The translations under genes were made by a program, and so were the position numbers. A DNA stretch of 64,000 nucleotides, taken from positions 9,672,001-9,736,000 of the forward strand of contig CM018686.1 of NCBI GenBank assembly GCA_009363875.1, in the 5' to 3' direction. The notes under the pieces are model-generated. The model saw only the letters and a list, made by a program, of their open reading frames with translations. It was not told where the DNA came from and made no database searches. Source of the stretch: Mikania micrantha (lineage: Eukaryota > Streptophyta > Magnoliopsida > Asterales > Asteraceae). Of this stretch, positions 45,020 through 57,228 are shown in pieces. Each line of letters opens with the position of its first letter. Positions within the stretch are counted from its first letter, which is position 1.

Positions 45020-45862
45020 CACATGAATTGTGTTTTATATTTCCTTTCGTAGTAGCTAACATTAAAAGAAAGTTTTATGTGAAAGTATTATTGTTCATAT
45101 ATTTTTCTTTTCTTGAAAATTATTCATAATCTTAATCCATGTTTCATTTTGTGGTAAGTCATATAGACAAAACCAGTCTCATAATCAAACACGTCAGTAT
45201 ATGATACCCCGCTGCAACGCGCGGGTCCTAAGTATTATTAGTTATTAAATCGAAGTACAACTAAGCAAGAGAGAGAGATAAAAGAAATATGAGCCATCAA
45301 GTTTCTCAATTGTAAGTTGTAACAAAGAGTAATTATAACTAGTAAATTTCATTGCATGTTGTGGACTTGTGGGGGCAACTTGTTTAAAACTATTCACTAA
45401 TTTTAAACGTTCAACCACTTAAATCTCCATATCTTAAACGCCTTTTTCCTAAAACCATTTGTTTTTTCAAACTCACTAAAAAGTAACTATGTGCGTGACA
45501 TAAAATTTAAAACTATGGTAAACCTTCACTTTGACACAAACAAAAGGGATAGCTACCCTAAATATTTTTACCCACCCTAACAACTTGCTTTCTTGATTTC
45601 TTCGGTTAAAACTACCAGATCGTTGAACCCAAGAGGCAAAGCCAAGCCACTTGCGCAAGTGTTGCAGAGCACCCAAACCCAATAGCCAATCCGGCTTGTG
45701 CCCCTTCCGCCCTAAATTTTTATGTTTGAATTTTTTTGATTTGAGATAGAAATAGAACTAAATATTCTTGATGGATTTGTTAACCTACAAGTACAAGGGC
45801 ATAACCGTGTCACTTCCTCTCAAACTCAAATATGTAAGACCATATGCAATACTTGTGCTCAG
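45020..45862. other. Intergenic; Helitron-like tip near 45230
   Basis: CCCGCTGCAACGCGCGGGTCCTAAGT (45212-45237) has a GC hairpin followed by a CTAA-like end, as in Helitron 3' tips, though the last bases do not match CTRR|T exactly. Nothing else is recognised up to the poly-T of the LINE. Confidence 0.35.
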
Positions 45863-46065
45863 TTTTTTTTTTTTTTTTGAAGGCAACTTTCAATAAAAAC
45901 AAATGGGTACCAAGCAAGTTACTAGGCCCCAAGGACTACAAGAAAATGAAAATAACATACAATTGTTACACTCCAGCTAAATCAAAACTACTCCATTTCA
46001 CCCAGTCTAAGTTCTGAAAATTGGATATGCTCTTAATCCAAAAAAAGCTAGTTGTTTTGATATCA

Positions 46066-47437
46066 TTAATAATAGTTGAAATACAAAGCGGCTTTCCCTA
46101 GTATACCCTTTTGTTCCTCTCCTTCCAAATTGCTCCACAAGCAATAAGAATCACAGATTGAACCATTTTTTTTATATTGATCCTCACCTTTAATCGATTT
46201 GCGCAGCTCCAAAATGTCACCAACCGAGAAGGCAAAGATGGGAGGAAGCTTGCACCACGATGACACCGTATTCCAAACGATTGTTGAAACATAACAAGCG
46301 AAGAATATGTGATCATCCGATTCTTCACCTTCACTACAAAGCCCACATGTAGTCGATGCAACCATTATATTTCTTCGTTTTAGAGCTGGTTTGGTGGGTA
46401 TTTGATCAGCAAGAAGTCTCCACCCAAAAATTTTACTTTAAGTGGCACCCATTTATTCCATTCAAAACTTGTATTGTGTCTCATTGTTGTTGTAGTTGAT
46501 CTTAGCAAGGTACACATGGATTTTACTGAAAAAACTCCATTTGGATCACCCTTCCATACCCATTTATCCTTGGACAAAGAGAGCTTCAATGTAGATAAAA
46601 GGTTGGTGCAATCCGCAAGTTCCAGTAGCTCTTTATAGCTCTTTAGGAAGAAGAGGTTGTCTTTTCCATTGCCAAGTAATTCCCTCCATAGTGCATCTGT
46701 CAGCAACAAGGCATGCTTTGTTTGCTTCCAACTTGAAAATGGTTGGATAAGAGTTCATTAGTGAGTTTGGACCAGCCCATGTGTCAATCCAAAATCTGAT
46801 GCTTCGCCCATCTCCGACTTCTTCTGCAATGAGGCTATTAAGAGATATATTATAGTGTAAAAGAGTTTTATCCAAACTTGCTATTGCTTTCCATGTTCCT
46901 GCAGATGTGTTATTATTTGGAATAATTGTCCAAGAACGCGGATTATGGTGGAGAGACATAATCACATTCCTCCAAATTATGTTTTCCTCCTTCTTGTAGC
47001 GCCACCACCGCTTAGTTAACAGGCTATCATTGAGATCTGCTAGAGCTCCTAATCCAAGCCCACCTTCTTTTTTTGGTGCAATCACCTTGTCCCACTGAAT
47101 CCAGTGAATCTTTTTATTGGCCTTGTTTCCGCCCCACAAAAACTTCCTTCTCATGCTTTCAATTCTAGTAATTACTTTTTTTGGTGCTTTAAATAGGGAA
47201 AATGATAAAACGGTAAAGCATCAAGAACTGATTTTAGTAGAATAACCCTACCTCCAATAGAAAATGTGTTCGCCTTCCATATACTTAACCGAGCTTGAAT
47301 CATATCAATAACCAAGTTCTGGTTTCGCACCAAATTCATATTACATCCAACTGGAAAGCCTAAATATTTAAAAGGAAGCATACATCCTGCACAATTTATT
47401 TTGGCCGCCATATTTGATACCATATTCTCTTCAACAC
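46066..47437 (-). pseudogene. LINE ORF2, C-terminal part (thumb and zf-RVT)
   Basis: It continues the RT gene on the far side of the solo LTR. From 47437 down it reads YLGFPVG, then RRKFLWGGN...HWIQWDKV, KEGGLGLG and FWIDTW. It ends with the reverse-transcriptase-type zinc finger of plant LINEs (CGLCSEGEESDDHIFFAC). Frame shifts near 47165, 46660 and 46375 break it. The apparent start at 47501 lies in the inserted LTR and is an artefact. Confidence 0.8.
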
Positions 47438-50419
47438 TGTCACACCCCCAAATTCCCACTCGTGGTGTATGTCCACGTGGATGTGACGTGTCCAGAATCA
47501 CAGCTCAAGGTCATATAGAACGACTCTATATGCGTTTAAAAATCCAAGTTTGACACATACACATAACAAAATAGTTTGCAGCGGAAAAGTATTTCATAGC
47601 AGCGGAAATAAATATGTTTGAATACATGTAGCGGAAATCAAATTGTCAAATGCAACATTGTTTAATACATAACATATATAAGAATGTTTCCAAATGGTAA
47701 GACAGAAATGCATGCGGATCCTAATGCTCGTCCCTTAAAGTGTGCATTCCTGTTATCCATAGCTCGCTAGTTACCTGAGAATACAAGTTTGAAAAAGTGT
47801 CAACACAATGGTTGGTGAGTTCACAGGTTTTGATATACATATATAGTAAGAAGGTGTGTCATGCTGTTTATCAATGTTAGTACCGAGCCCTAGGCCCAAA
47901 GTGTCAGTGCGTCACTACCGAACTAGACTTGTTTGTCCTTGCCTCCGCTATGTCTCGTATACATAGCAAGTTAGGTCAGAATTTGCACGGGTTATGACAT
48001 CCAGTCAACATAGTTCCCCGTGGGGTTAGTCATTCCCTAATGGATCCATCCAAATCTACCACGTTGTTCGTACATTAACGGTAAGACTTTGTGAGGGCTT
48101 GTTACGAGTTCAACACTTAATGTTTGTCCAATAAACCAGCATACACATAATGTTTGTACAGTAATAAATGTTTGACTCGATGCAACTAGTATTCTCCCCC
48201 TATTTAAAAGCGTTTGAAAAAGAGTAAAGAGGGGCCGTAAACTCACCTTAGTGATGTAAGTACAAATCAAGCGTAAGCTCCCGCGTCGAAATGTGTGTCG
48301 GTCACCGGCAATCTATATCGTACACCGTACGTAAGTTCGTGTATGTGACCGTGCTAGTGTTGGTGTTAGTGCTCGTGTTTGTGTCCAACAACCCTTGGTT
48401 GTTCATGTTTGTCCGTGTCGGTCCACAATGACCGTGTTTGCTCGTGTTGGTCCACATTGACCGTGTTTGACCATGTTTGACCATGTTTGACCAAAGTTGA
48501 CCGTGTCAAGTCAACGACCCGTTGGTGAACCGTGTGGTGGTTGGTGAATCGTGTAGCAATCGTGTAAGTGTTTGTCGTGTGCAAAATGCGTAAATCGCGT
48601 CTATGGACAACTTACTATTTATAGTAAGTTTCCATTTATAGAAAGTTCACAAAGATAACGGTTTTATAGTTCTAGCATGTTCAGTAGTCCTACGGGATCA
48701 TGTTAACACATAGCACATCAACATACGGTTTCACATAAGTCGTTTAGAACATGTTAGTGCACAAAAGTTTCCTAAAATGGAAAGTTTCCATTTTTAGCAT
48801 ACGTGACATCGGAAACCATCTAACTTAACATCTAATCATCATATTACAACATAATAACTCATTTAGCATGTTCAAATCTTACCAAATGTTCACGAGTCGG
48901 TTTTTGTAAAAATAAAGTTACTAAAAATAGTAACTTTGTGGTTTTTGCATAAAATGACCATCTAAGCATTTCTAAACAACTTTTCATATTATCATTCATC
49001 ATAATATGTCATCTAACAAAATTTAATCATGTCAACATAACCGATTTCATCATCTATTAATATTTCCACTAGAAAAGTTACTAAAAATAGTAATAATGAC
49101 AAGTATGGCTACAAACATCATCAAAACCTCTTTCTAACAAATCAAATCATCATATTATTATCCTAATAACAATTCTATATACATGCATGCTCATCATATA
49201 CACCAAATCATCGACTTGTAACTAAAAAGTTACTATAAATGGAAAGATTTATAAAAATCATAGTTTTAACCATTTCAACACCATCTAAACATGTAATCAT
49301 CCTCCAACAACATCAAGATGCATATCTAATTACTGAAAATCATCCCACATGCCATGGATCATACATGCATGTGGGTTTTTCATCAAGTCAAGGCCAAATC
49401 ATGATTCTTACGCAAGCACATCATCATAGATCATCACCAAATGCATTCTAATCATGTTAGATCATCATAAATCACCTTAAAATCAACAAACCCAGAAGGT
49501 AAATTCGTGCATGTGCACTATAGGTGCTTGCATGTGTGATTCATGCATTGCATGTGAGCTTGTGAGTGTGGTGTGTGTATATGAAGTCATAAAACTACCT
49601 TTCTAGGACTTGTAATACCACTATGTTGCTGGAACAGCCCTGGTAACTCTCTGGACAGCAGGTTCGAGCAGTCTTGTAGTGGTGATGGTGATCTACAAGC
49701 TACAATGTCCTTCCCTTTCGCGTTCTTGATGGCAACCAAGCTTCCAAGCTTCAAGAAAAGGTCTCTAATGGCTTCCACAGGGTAGAATCAAGCAAATCAG
49801 TTGTTTGGGAAGGGATACAGCCGAGCTATGGCGTGTGGGTTTGGGTAAAATGAGTGTGTGTAGGTATGATGATGAATCTTGGAAGTTTAGAAAGAAATCT
49901 GCGAATTTAGGGGTCAGGCGTATCGCCTGACGTGGGCGGTTTCATCCTGTCGTTACGCGCGGATGAGCAGACATGCTGGGCGCCTTTTGTGTCCCGCGCG
50001 CATCGCCTGTCTTGGGTGCTCCGGGTCTGGCGTACCACCTGGCCCAAATGTATGGCCCAATAAGCCTATTTTGTTGTTCTGGGCCCATTCTTGCCCGTTT
50101 CTCGTTCGTAGAACATCGTTTGAGCGTCGTTTGGACTCTATTGGTCAATTATTAGCCATAATTGACTTGTGAAGTGTTTCGTGAAGTTTCTAGTGTTGTG
50201 CAACACAATGTGTTAGACGTTCACCAACGTTCGTGTGTTTTGACACGTGTGTGTTGTTTGTCGATAATCCCACGAATTATCTAGTCGTATGCCAGTGTTT
50301 GTACTGTCGTGCCACGTGTCAAACTAAATTAATCTAATTCTAGTGCCACGTATACATAATGTATTGAAATAAACATTTAAATAAAATCAAAGCTGACCTG
50401 GAAATTACGGGGTGTCACA
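47438..50419 (-). repeat. Solo LTR inside the LINE
   Basis: A 2982-bp block begins TGTCACACCCCC and ends GGGGTGTCACA. It is flanked by AACAC on both sides (47433-47437 and 50420-50424). It is clearly homologous along its length to the solo LTR at 10600-13528. It shares the CACGTGG...GTGTGACGTG start region, the GGTCCACATTGACCGTG minisatellite (about 48415-48500) and the palindrome (49913-49931). It has no internal region. Sense is probably minus. It inserted after the LINE, because it splits its RT gene. Confidence 0.92.
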
Positions 50420-50424
50420 AACAC

Positions 50425-51689
50425 CAATCCCATACTTATTGGATTTTTTGTAGTTAATCCGAAGACCAGAGACAAGATAAAAGATCCTCATTATTCTTGC
50501 GATTTTTTTCACATTCCATTCCGACCAATCACCAATTAGAATAATGTCATCTGCAAACATAAGATGAGAGAGAATCGGACCATTATTAGGGCACTGGAAT
50601 CCACAGAATAGGCTATTTTGAACAGCACTCTTCATAAAACTTGAAAACGCCTCCATTGCAAGTACAAATATATAAGGTGACAACGGGTCACCCTGTCGAA
50701 CCCCTCGGCTGCATTGGAATTCGAAAGTTGGAGACCCGTTAACTAATACGAAAGACCTCGCGGATTTCAAAATACAGTGTATCCATCTTTTCCATTTGTT
50801 TGGAAAGCCCATTTGATTCAATACAGAATCAATGAAACCCCAGCTTATTGTATCGAATGCCTTTTCGAAGTCAATCTTGAAGAGAGACATTTTTTGCTTA
50901 TGTTTTTTTGCCCATGAAATTAATTCATTAATGATCAAAAGACCATCCAAAATGTTTCTATTTTCCAAGAATCCTGCTTGCTCAATGAGAGATCCAATCA
51001 CCTTTTTTAGTCTATTGGCTAGAGTTTTTGATATTACCTTGCTAATACAGCCGATAAGATTAATAGGGCGATATTCAGTCAACGATTCTGGGTCTCTTAT
51101 TTTTGGAATTAATGTAATAAAAGATGAGTAGCATCCTTGTGAAATTGATTCAGTAGAATGGAAGTGTTGCATCATATTCACGAATTCCTTCTCCAAAATG
51201 TTCCAAAAGTGTTTAATAAACATGAAGTTAAATAGCTGTTAATGGGGCTATCAACATATTACTACCACAATCCCATACCGCCTCTTTTAGTTCAATAGCT
51301 GTTAATGGGGCTATCAACATATCACCACGAGATCTATCCAACGTGCTTAAGTGCTCACAAATGAAGGAAGGCCTTTCCCGCGCAATTTCTTTGAACTTGT
51401 GCGAAAAAAATCTTAGAGTTTCCGCTTTTATTTTCTTTGGATTCATGCACCAGGTCCCATTGATTTCCAATCCGTTGATCCTGCATTTGCCCAAACGATT
51501 GTTGATTATACCATGAAAGAATACAGTGTTTTCGTCTCCATCTGATCCCCATTTAATCCTTGATTTTTGTCGAAGATCGCATAGCCGATGATTGTCCATT
51601 TCCTGAAATAATCGTTTACATTCCATATTCAATTCAATTTTCACATCGTTCAATCCAGTTGTCTCCACCAACTCATTATAAATTTGCAA
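50425..51689 (-). pseudogene. LINE ORF2, reverse transcriptase core
   Basis: The RT core has YRPINLIGCISKVISK, FKIDFEKAFDTISW, SRGVRQGDPLSP and the catalytic FADD (HLMFADDIILIGD). Just upstream (51689-51322) is the linker that follows the endonuclease. Between them the conserved KAPGPDG motif is missing and is replaced by a copy of a nearby 29-bp sequence that adds a stop (see 51231-51322). The downstream end is cut by the solo LTR. RNA-templated synthesis is not expected from this copy. Confidence 0.85.
51231..51322 (-). repeat. 29-bp templated duplication in the RT gene
   Basis: A 29-base word, starting AATAGCTGTTAATGGGGCTA on the plus strand, lies at 51231-51259 and again at 51294-51322, 63 bp apart. 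The left copy sits where the conserved APGPDG-coding sequence should be, and the original flank (NFMFIKHFW) resumes right after it. Confidence 0.75.
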
Positions 51690-52456
51690 TTTTTCTTCAA
51701 TTCTTTTTCTTTCTCCATTACTTTCAGCTTCACTCTATCCCACTTGCTTTTAATGGCTTCTTTAAAACATCTTAGTTTATGGGCAAGAACAAGATCTGGA
51801 GGTCCGCTTTCATTGAATAAAGCATTTGCCTCCATTATTATTTTATCAAGAGTCGGGTATGAAAGCCATTTATTAAAGAACTTGAATTGCTTAGGTCCGA
51901 TGTTATAAGCAGTAGTACTTAGGATAAGCGGACAATGATCAGAATATATTCTATGTAATGCCGACGGGGAAGCATTCGGCCACCTGTTCCAAAAAGAAGA
52001 GCATACTAGAACCCGATCAATTTTGCTAAGTTTATTCCGGGAGCTTCTGAACGTGTATTTTTGACCTGCTATCTTATATTCTTTTAGATCAGCCTCATGT
52101 ATAAATTTATTGAATCTCCTTGCATTAGTCTGATTGAATTCAGAATTTGATCTCTCCTCTTGGAACCTGACTTCATTGAAATCGCCCGCAATCACCCAAA
52201 ATCCTTGTGAGTTTTTTTTGAGGTCTAGAATATTTTTCCAAAGATTACCTTTGGCTTGTGGATCTTGAGGTGCATATACATTCATAATGAAAAAATGATC
52301 ACGTAGACCTTTAAGTGTACCTTTTATTAACATGAAGTTTCGATTCTTGGTGCATGTTAACATACAAAAAGTTCCTGGATACCATATACATGCCATACCT
52401 CCATATCTTCCATTCGCATTTACCACTTCAGAATGAAAGTTTGTATCACCCCACAT
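51650..52456 (-). pseudogene. LINE ORF2, AP-type endonuclease
   Basis: N-terminal endonuclease domain of the LINE (Exo_endo_phos family). It has NVYAPQD, the GDFNEVR motif and the C-terminal SDHCPL histidine motif. The first strand (usually WNIRGL..) is lost: the frame opens at 52456 within the domain and text upstream of it is shifted. It overlaps the linker frame at 51689, which lies in another phase. Confidence 0.8.
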
Positions 52457-52597
52457 ATTTTGACCTGAACCTTATTTCCATCTCCATACATAGTTTCTTG
52501 GATACATATGAAGTTAATGCCATTCTCTCTTCTAAGGTTTCTGATCCATTCATTTTTTCATGGATCCCCCACCCCCTAATGTTAATTGATAGTAAAT

Positions 52598-53401
52598 TCA
52601 TTGGACCATATCTTTATTCTCCTCTCGTGCAATTTCTTTGCTAACTTGTTCAACGAAGTTTTCAAGTTGAACATCCATACCCCTTGCAACACGAATCCTT
52701 TCAAAGTAGAACATACCTTCACCCATCTTGTTAATGTGATCCAAAAAGATGTTATCTGTTTTATGAGTTTTGTTGCTTTCCGATATCGGTTCATCTGGTC
52801 TTTTACTTTTTGGTTCAGGGAATCCCGGATTAAAGGGTAAATTTAGCTCACCTAAAGGGTCCGTATTCATAACTAGATTGTCAAATTCCTAGAAATTACT
52901 TGGGCTCATTATACGGGCCCGGTTTCTTTTCTTTTGATTCAAAACAGACGCATCATCAATTATCTCCTTATAGGCTTATAGGGCCCACAAGGCTCTCGCG
53001 TGTGAGAATGTTCCAAGGTGTTCGTATTTTTGTTGCCCACATTTTCGTTATCCAAGGGTGGGTTGTTATCCAAATTATGTTCCCTAAATAATGATTCATT
53101 TTCGGAAATTGTCTGCCGTCCATGCATTAAGGGCACCTTTAGAGCTTCATTCCTTGGAAAAGTTTCCATTGTGGAGAACTGCCCTGCCATTATCGACGAT
53201 TGCATTTCCACTCCATGCATGCGACCATCGATATTCCTACTATCTCCGGTTAAACTTTCTTCATCTTCTCTGGCAGTCTTCGATGTCTTCAGTTATCCGG
53301 CATGCAAATCTGTTGTATCCCCATATGACCTGTATTTCTTCCTCTATTCTGCCACCATGGTGTTGATCGATTCCTTTGATTATAAACGTGAATATATATG
53401 A
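52598..53401 (-). pseudogene. LINE ORF1, C-terminal remnant
   Basis: Two frames (53220-52960 and 52870-52598) of low-complexity hydrophilic protein, ending close before the endonuclease gene. The position fits the variable C-terminal half of a plant L1 ORF1. No CCHC knuckle is seen in this part. Assigned by context. Confidence 0.5.
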
Positions 53402-54979
53402 AAACATAATAATAAATATAAGATTAGATGAAACCTGTGAATCCAGTGAATGCGTTGTTGATTCCAGACATGTTTTTGAGATAATGATCCGATCAGGTTC
53501 CCGTTTAGGGTGTATGTTAGGATGGGTTAGTGAGAGGCTCGGTTGAGGTTCACGAATTCTCTTAACGCTGTGTTCCAGAGTCCCACTTTAGGAAGGAAAG
53601 GAAAGGAATTGGGAAGAAGAACAAAAAATTGGTGTTCCACAGATTTTTTTTGGAAGGAAGTGGGAAGAAAAGAAGAGAAGAGAAAGGAGAAGTGGGGCTT
53701 ATCTTCATCCGTCCAATTTGGAGAGATTTGGGGAGAAAGGAACCATATCAGATTATGGATCTTGCAAATTACCAAAGTAACCTCCAAACCCTATAAAAAA
53801 AAGTACGCACAATCTTATTCATCCATAACCATCTCCATCGCCATCTTCATCTTCAACGATCTGCACAACATCAGCCATATCTATCTTCGATGACCTGCAA
53901 TCAACAACATCAGGTTAGCGATCTGCTATTCTCCAATCAGCAGTTGATGAGAGAAACTGCGATCATCATCATTCTTTCAATTGGTTCTACAAAATACCTC
54001 CAAGTATGCCCTATTTTAACCCAATATTGCTTTTAATTTTTTTGATTCTCTATTTTACATATCATCAATTAGGCAACACATTGTTTATATGTGGATAGTA
54101 TAGTTTGATTTTGTTCATGTTTAAGTGATAGATTATAATGCACACCAAATGCTTGATAAAATGCTTAAACCAAAATAGATGTATAAAACTGCATAGAAAC
54201 AAGATTATATGCAGATGTAAGATACAAGCAACAAATTAGTAAAGCAATTTGTGTAAGATGATATTATAGTTAAAAGCGACCTGCAAGTCGATTATAAAGT
54301 CTATGTTTGACTGCCATTTTTTAAAACAAAAAAGCTGTCAATATATAAATTGTGCAAAAAAAAAACCTCACGAAGGATGCCAATTTATAAAACAAAAGCT
54401 GCCATTTTTAAACAACAAATGCCGTAATATAATATGGCTATATGGGGGCATTTAAACAACAAAATTGCAATATTATGGAGTCTGTTAAACAACAACATGT
54501 GATCTTAAGCAGAAACAAGATTATGAACAAGTAAACAACAAGAGTAAGTGATCATATCAGAAGTAACAAGATTAGAAGAATTTTTTTTTAAAACCCAAGT
54601 CCGACCCTCTTCTAAATCTGAAAAATAAAAAGAATTGTATTGCATGCCTTATGAGGCAAGTAAAAATTAATATGTATAATTTTATTTTTGAGGAATAGTT
54701 GCATGCTTTTATCAAGTTAAGATTTGATCAATGATTAAAATGTTTTTGTAGCTAACCCTAACACATCTAATTGACTGCTCAATCAATAATTCTTAACAAC
54801 AAATAAAGTTACAATGGATCATCAGATTTTGAACATCGCTCATGTTGTGCGAGGTAGACAATTGCAAGTAGTTAACTTGATTTGCATATAGGTTGCTTTA
54901 ATTACACGACATAGAGAGTCAATAAAAAAACATGGCAATTTTCCTACTAGAGATGAAATGACGAGTAGTTCGAGAAGAG

Positions 54980-56031
54980 ATGTTACACGACCTTTCAAAT
55001 AGTGGAAAATGTCGTGAACTTATCCGAATGAGTCAGGAAGCTTTTATGAAATTATGTAACATCTTAAAACGTGACGGTAATCTTCGATCTACTCAACGCA
55101 TGTCTGTTGAAGAGCAAGTTGCAAGATTTTTACATATAGTAGGTAATGATTTGAGAAATCGATTTGCATCTTGGATATACCGTCGTTCTGGATCAACAAC
55201 TAGTCGGTGCCTCCATAAAGTTTTGCGGGCAATTATATCTTTAGAAAGTCGATATATTCAACAACCTAAAGGTGATATTGTCCCAAAAGAAATTCAAGAA
55301 AAAAGGAGATTTTTTCCTTTTTTTAAGAATTGTATAGGGGCAATTGATGGAACGCATGTTCGTGTCAAAGTAGCTAATAAAGATGCCCCCAGATATCGTG
55401 GTCGAAAGGGATACCCGACAATAAATGTGTTGGCTGGTTGTACTTTTGATTTAAAATTTACATATGTTTTAACCGGTTGGGAGGGTACTGTATCGGAGTC
55501 AAGAATAATAAAGAATGCACTTACTAGGGATGACAAACTAGTAATTCCATCAGGTAGATATTGTTTAGTAGACGCGGGTTTGCCTCGTACGACTACGCTA
55601 ATGACTCCATATTGGGGTGTTAGGTATCATTTGAAAGAGTACTCTACTCGTGCCCCAGAGAATTCAAAGGAGTTATTTAACCTTCGTCATGCATCGTTAC
55701 GTAATGCAATTGAAAGAGCATTTGGTGTCTTAAAGAAGAGGTTTCCTATTATTAGAAACAGAGCCATTTTACTCTTGTAAAACGCAATATGATATTTTTT
55801 TTGGCATGTTGTATTTTGCACAACTTTTTACTAGAGTAAGATCGTGACAAAGATCTTGAAAATGAGGTCATGCAGGAGGTCTTAAATGCAACGCAAGATG
55901 AAGATCATCATAATACAGCAGACACACGTGAGGGTATTACCAGAGCAGACCAGCTAAGAAACTCAATTGCAAATGAAATGTCGACTACTTATTTGATGTA
56001 TCCAAACAATGAAACAGATATGTCAAAATAA
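54980..56031 (+). pseudogene. PIF/Harbinger DDE transposase, frame-broken
   Basis: The transposase cuts and pastes element DNA. The open part (54980-55780, 266 aa) has an N-terminal helix-turn-helix-like region (EEQVARFLHIVG) and the nuclease fold. D is in IGAIDGTH, D in LVDAG and E in AIERAFG, so the D-D-E triad is present. GWEGTVSESR replaces the more usual GWEGSAHDSR. The frame breaks near 55765. The C-terminal text resumes in another frame (KTQYDIFFGMLYF) and later in RADQLRNSIANEM up to 56031. The region at 54810-54980 has earlier codons (VVREEM, RGRQLQ) but also stops. Probably inactive unless the breaks are sequence errors. Confidence 0.85.
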
Positions 56032-56209
56032 TTATAGAATCGTATGTTATACTATTTCTTTTTGACAATGTAATGGTGATTCGTGTTTAAAGTTATTTAT
56101 GTTATTTAATATTTGCATCTAACATACTTAATTACATTTACTAGTTATGTGTTTAGTTATTCTCACAATGTGTGTTTGTTTTATTAATTTTATCATGTAG
56201 AATCTCAAT

Positions 56210-57228
56210 ATGAGAAAACAAGAAGTAATTGGAAATGCAGGTAAAAAGGAACAATTAACGTGGACAGATTTCATGGATGAGATATTCGTTCAAGCTATGA
56301 TAACGGAAAAGGATAAGGGTAACAGGATTAATGGGACATTTACTTCACAAGCGTATAGTAACATGATTGAGGAATTGAATACAAAGCTTCAGATAAATTT
56401 TACCAAAAATCATTTGAAGAATCGTTTAAAAAACATTGAAAGAATATTTTTCTCAATGGTACGACATGTTTCAGGGGACTTCATTGAGTGGATTTTCATG
56501 GAATTCCAACACTCAACTAATTGAAGCAGAAGATGAAGTGTGGGATAAGTTGATAGATGTAAGTGTTTTAGTTATTTTATTACATATTTATGTCATGTGT
56601 ATACTTATTAATTATTTTTGTTTTGTCAAACAGTCAAAGCCTGACGCGGTAATGTTAAAGACAAAAAAAAGTATCAAAGTATTATGAAATGTTAGAACTA
56701 TTTGCAAAAGACAGGGCATCTGGTGCATATGCTGAAACCGCTAAGGAAAGAATTGCTCGATTGCAGAAGAATGACAACATCAAAGTGGAAACAATTAAAG
56801 AATTGGATGACTTATTAACTGCCAATGAAGTAACCCTAGAGAATGAATACAATAATGATGATGATATTCAAATATTAGATTCTATGACTTTTCATCCTTT
56901 GGAGTCTTCAAATGCAAAGAAAAATAAAAGTAAAAAAAGAAAGCTTGATGATTATGATGAAGCGGTAAACTCAATGCTAATATCTAGCATTGCTAATGTG
57001 GCTAATGCTATTGGAGAAGGTAATAAAATATTGGAGAGAGTTTATCATCAAGAGTATACTGGGGAGGAAATTTATAAGGAATTAGAGCTCATGGGTTTGG
57101 AATCCCATGAAGTACCAATGGCTTTAAATTTTTTGGCAACTAACCAAGGAAAAGCAAGAACATTGTTTACTTGTCCTCTTCAGATACGTATTGGAGTATT
57201 GAAAGATATGATGGGTTCAAGTAGTTAA
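56210..57228 (+). pseudogene. PIF/Harbinger Myb/SANT-like protein, frame-broken
   Basis: The accessory DNA-binding protein of the element. The SANT/Myb-like domain (Myb_DNA-bind_3 type) is clear in the first frame: LTWTDFMDEIFVQAM, GTFTSQAYSNMIEELN and FTKNHLKNRLKN. The frame shifts near 56440 and continues as WYDMFQGTSLSGFSWN and DEVWDKLID. A good GT-AG intron lies at 56559-56633, joining to SKPDA. A second shift in an A run near 56668-56675 leads to the last frame (56689-57228), with LFAKDRASGAYAETAKE, a Lys-rich patch and a C-terminal helix region. Two shifts make the copy non-coding as read. Confidence 0.82.

Larger units (their letters stand above)
45863..53530 (-). mobile_element. LINE (L1-type non-LTR retrotransposon), interrupted
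   Basis: Minus-strand element ending in an A tail (T16 at 45863-45878 on the plus strand). Reading upstream from the tail there is a C-terminal zinc-finger region, reverse transcriptase, endonuclease and the C-terminal part of ORF1. A solo LTR (47438-50419) splits the RT gene. A copia element begins at 53531, beyond which 61733-61894 holds more ORF1-like sequence. Several frame breaks make it inactive. No target duplication was found. Confidence 0.85.

Noticed and set aside
47172..47501. A 109-codon minus-strand frame starting at 47501
   Set aside because: Its first codons are solo-LTR sequence and the rest is LINE. The apparent start is created by the insertion junction.
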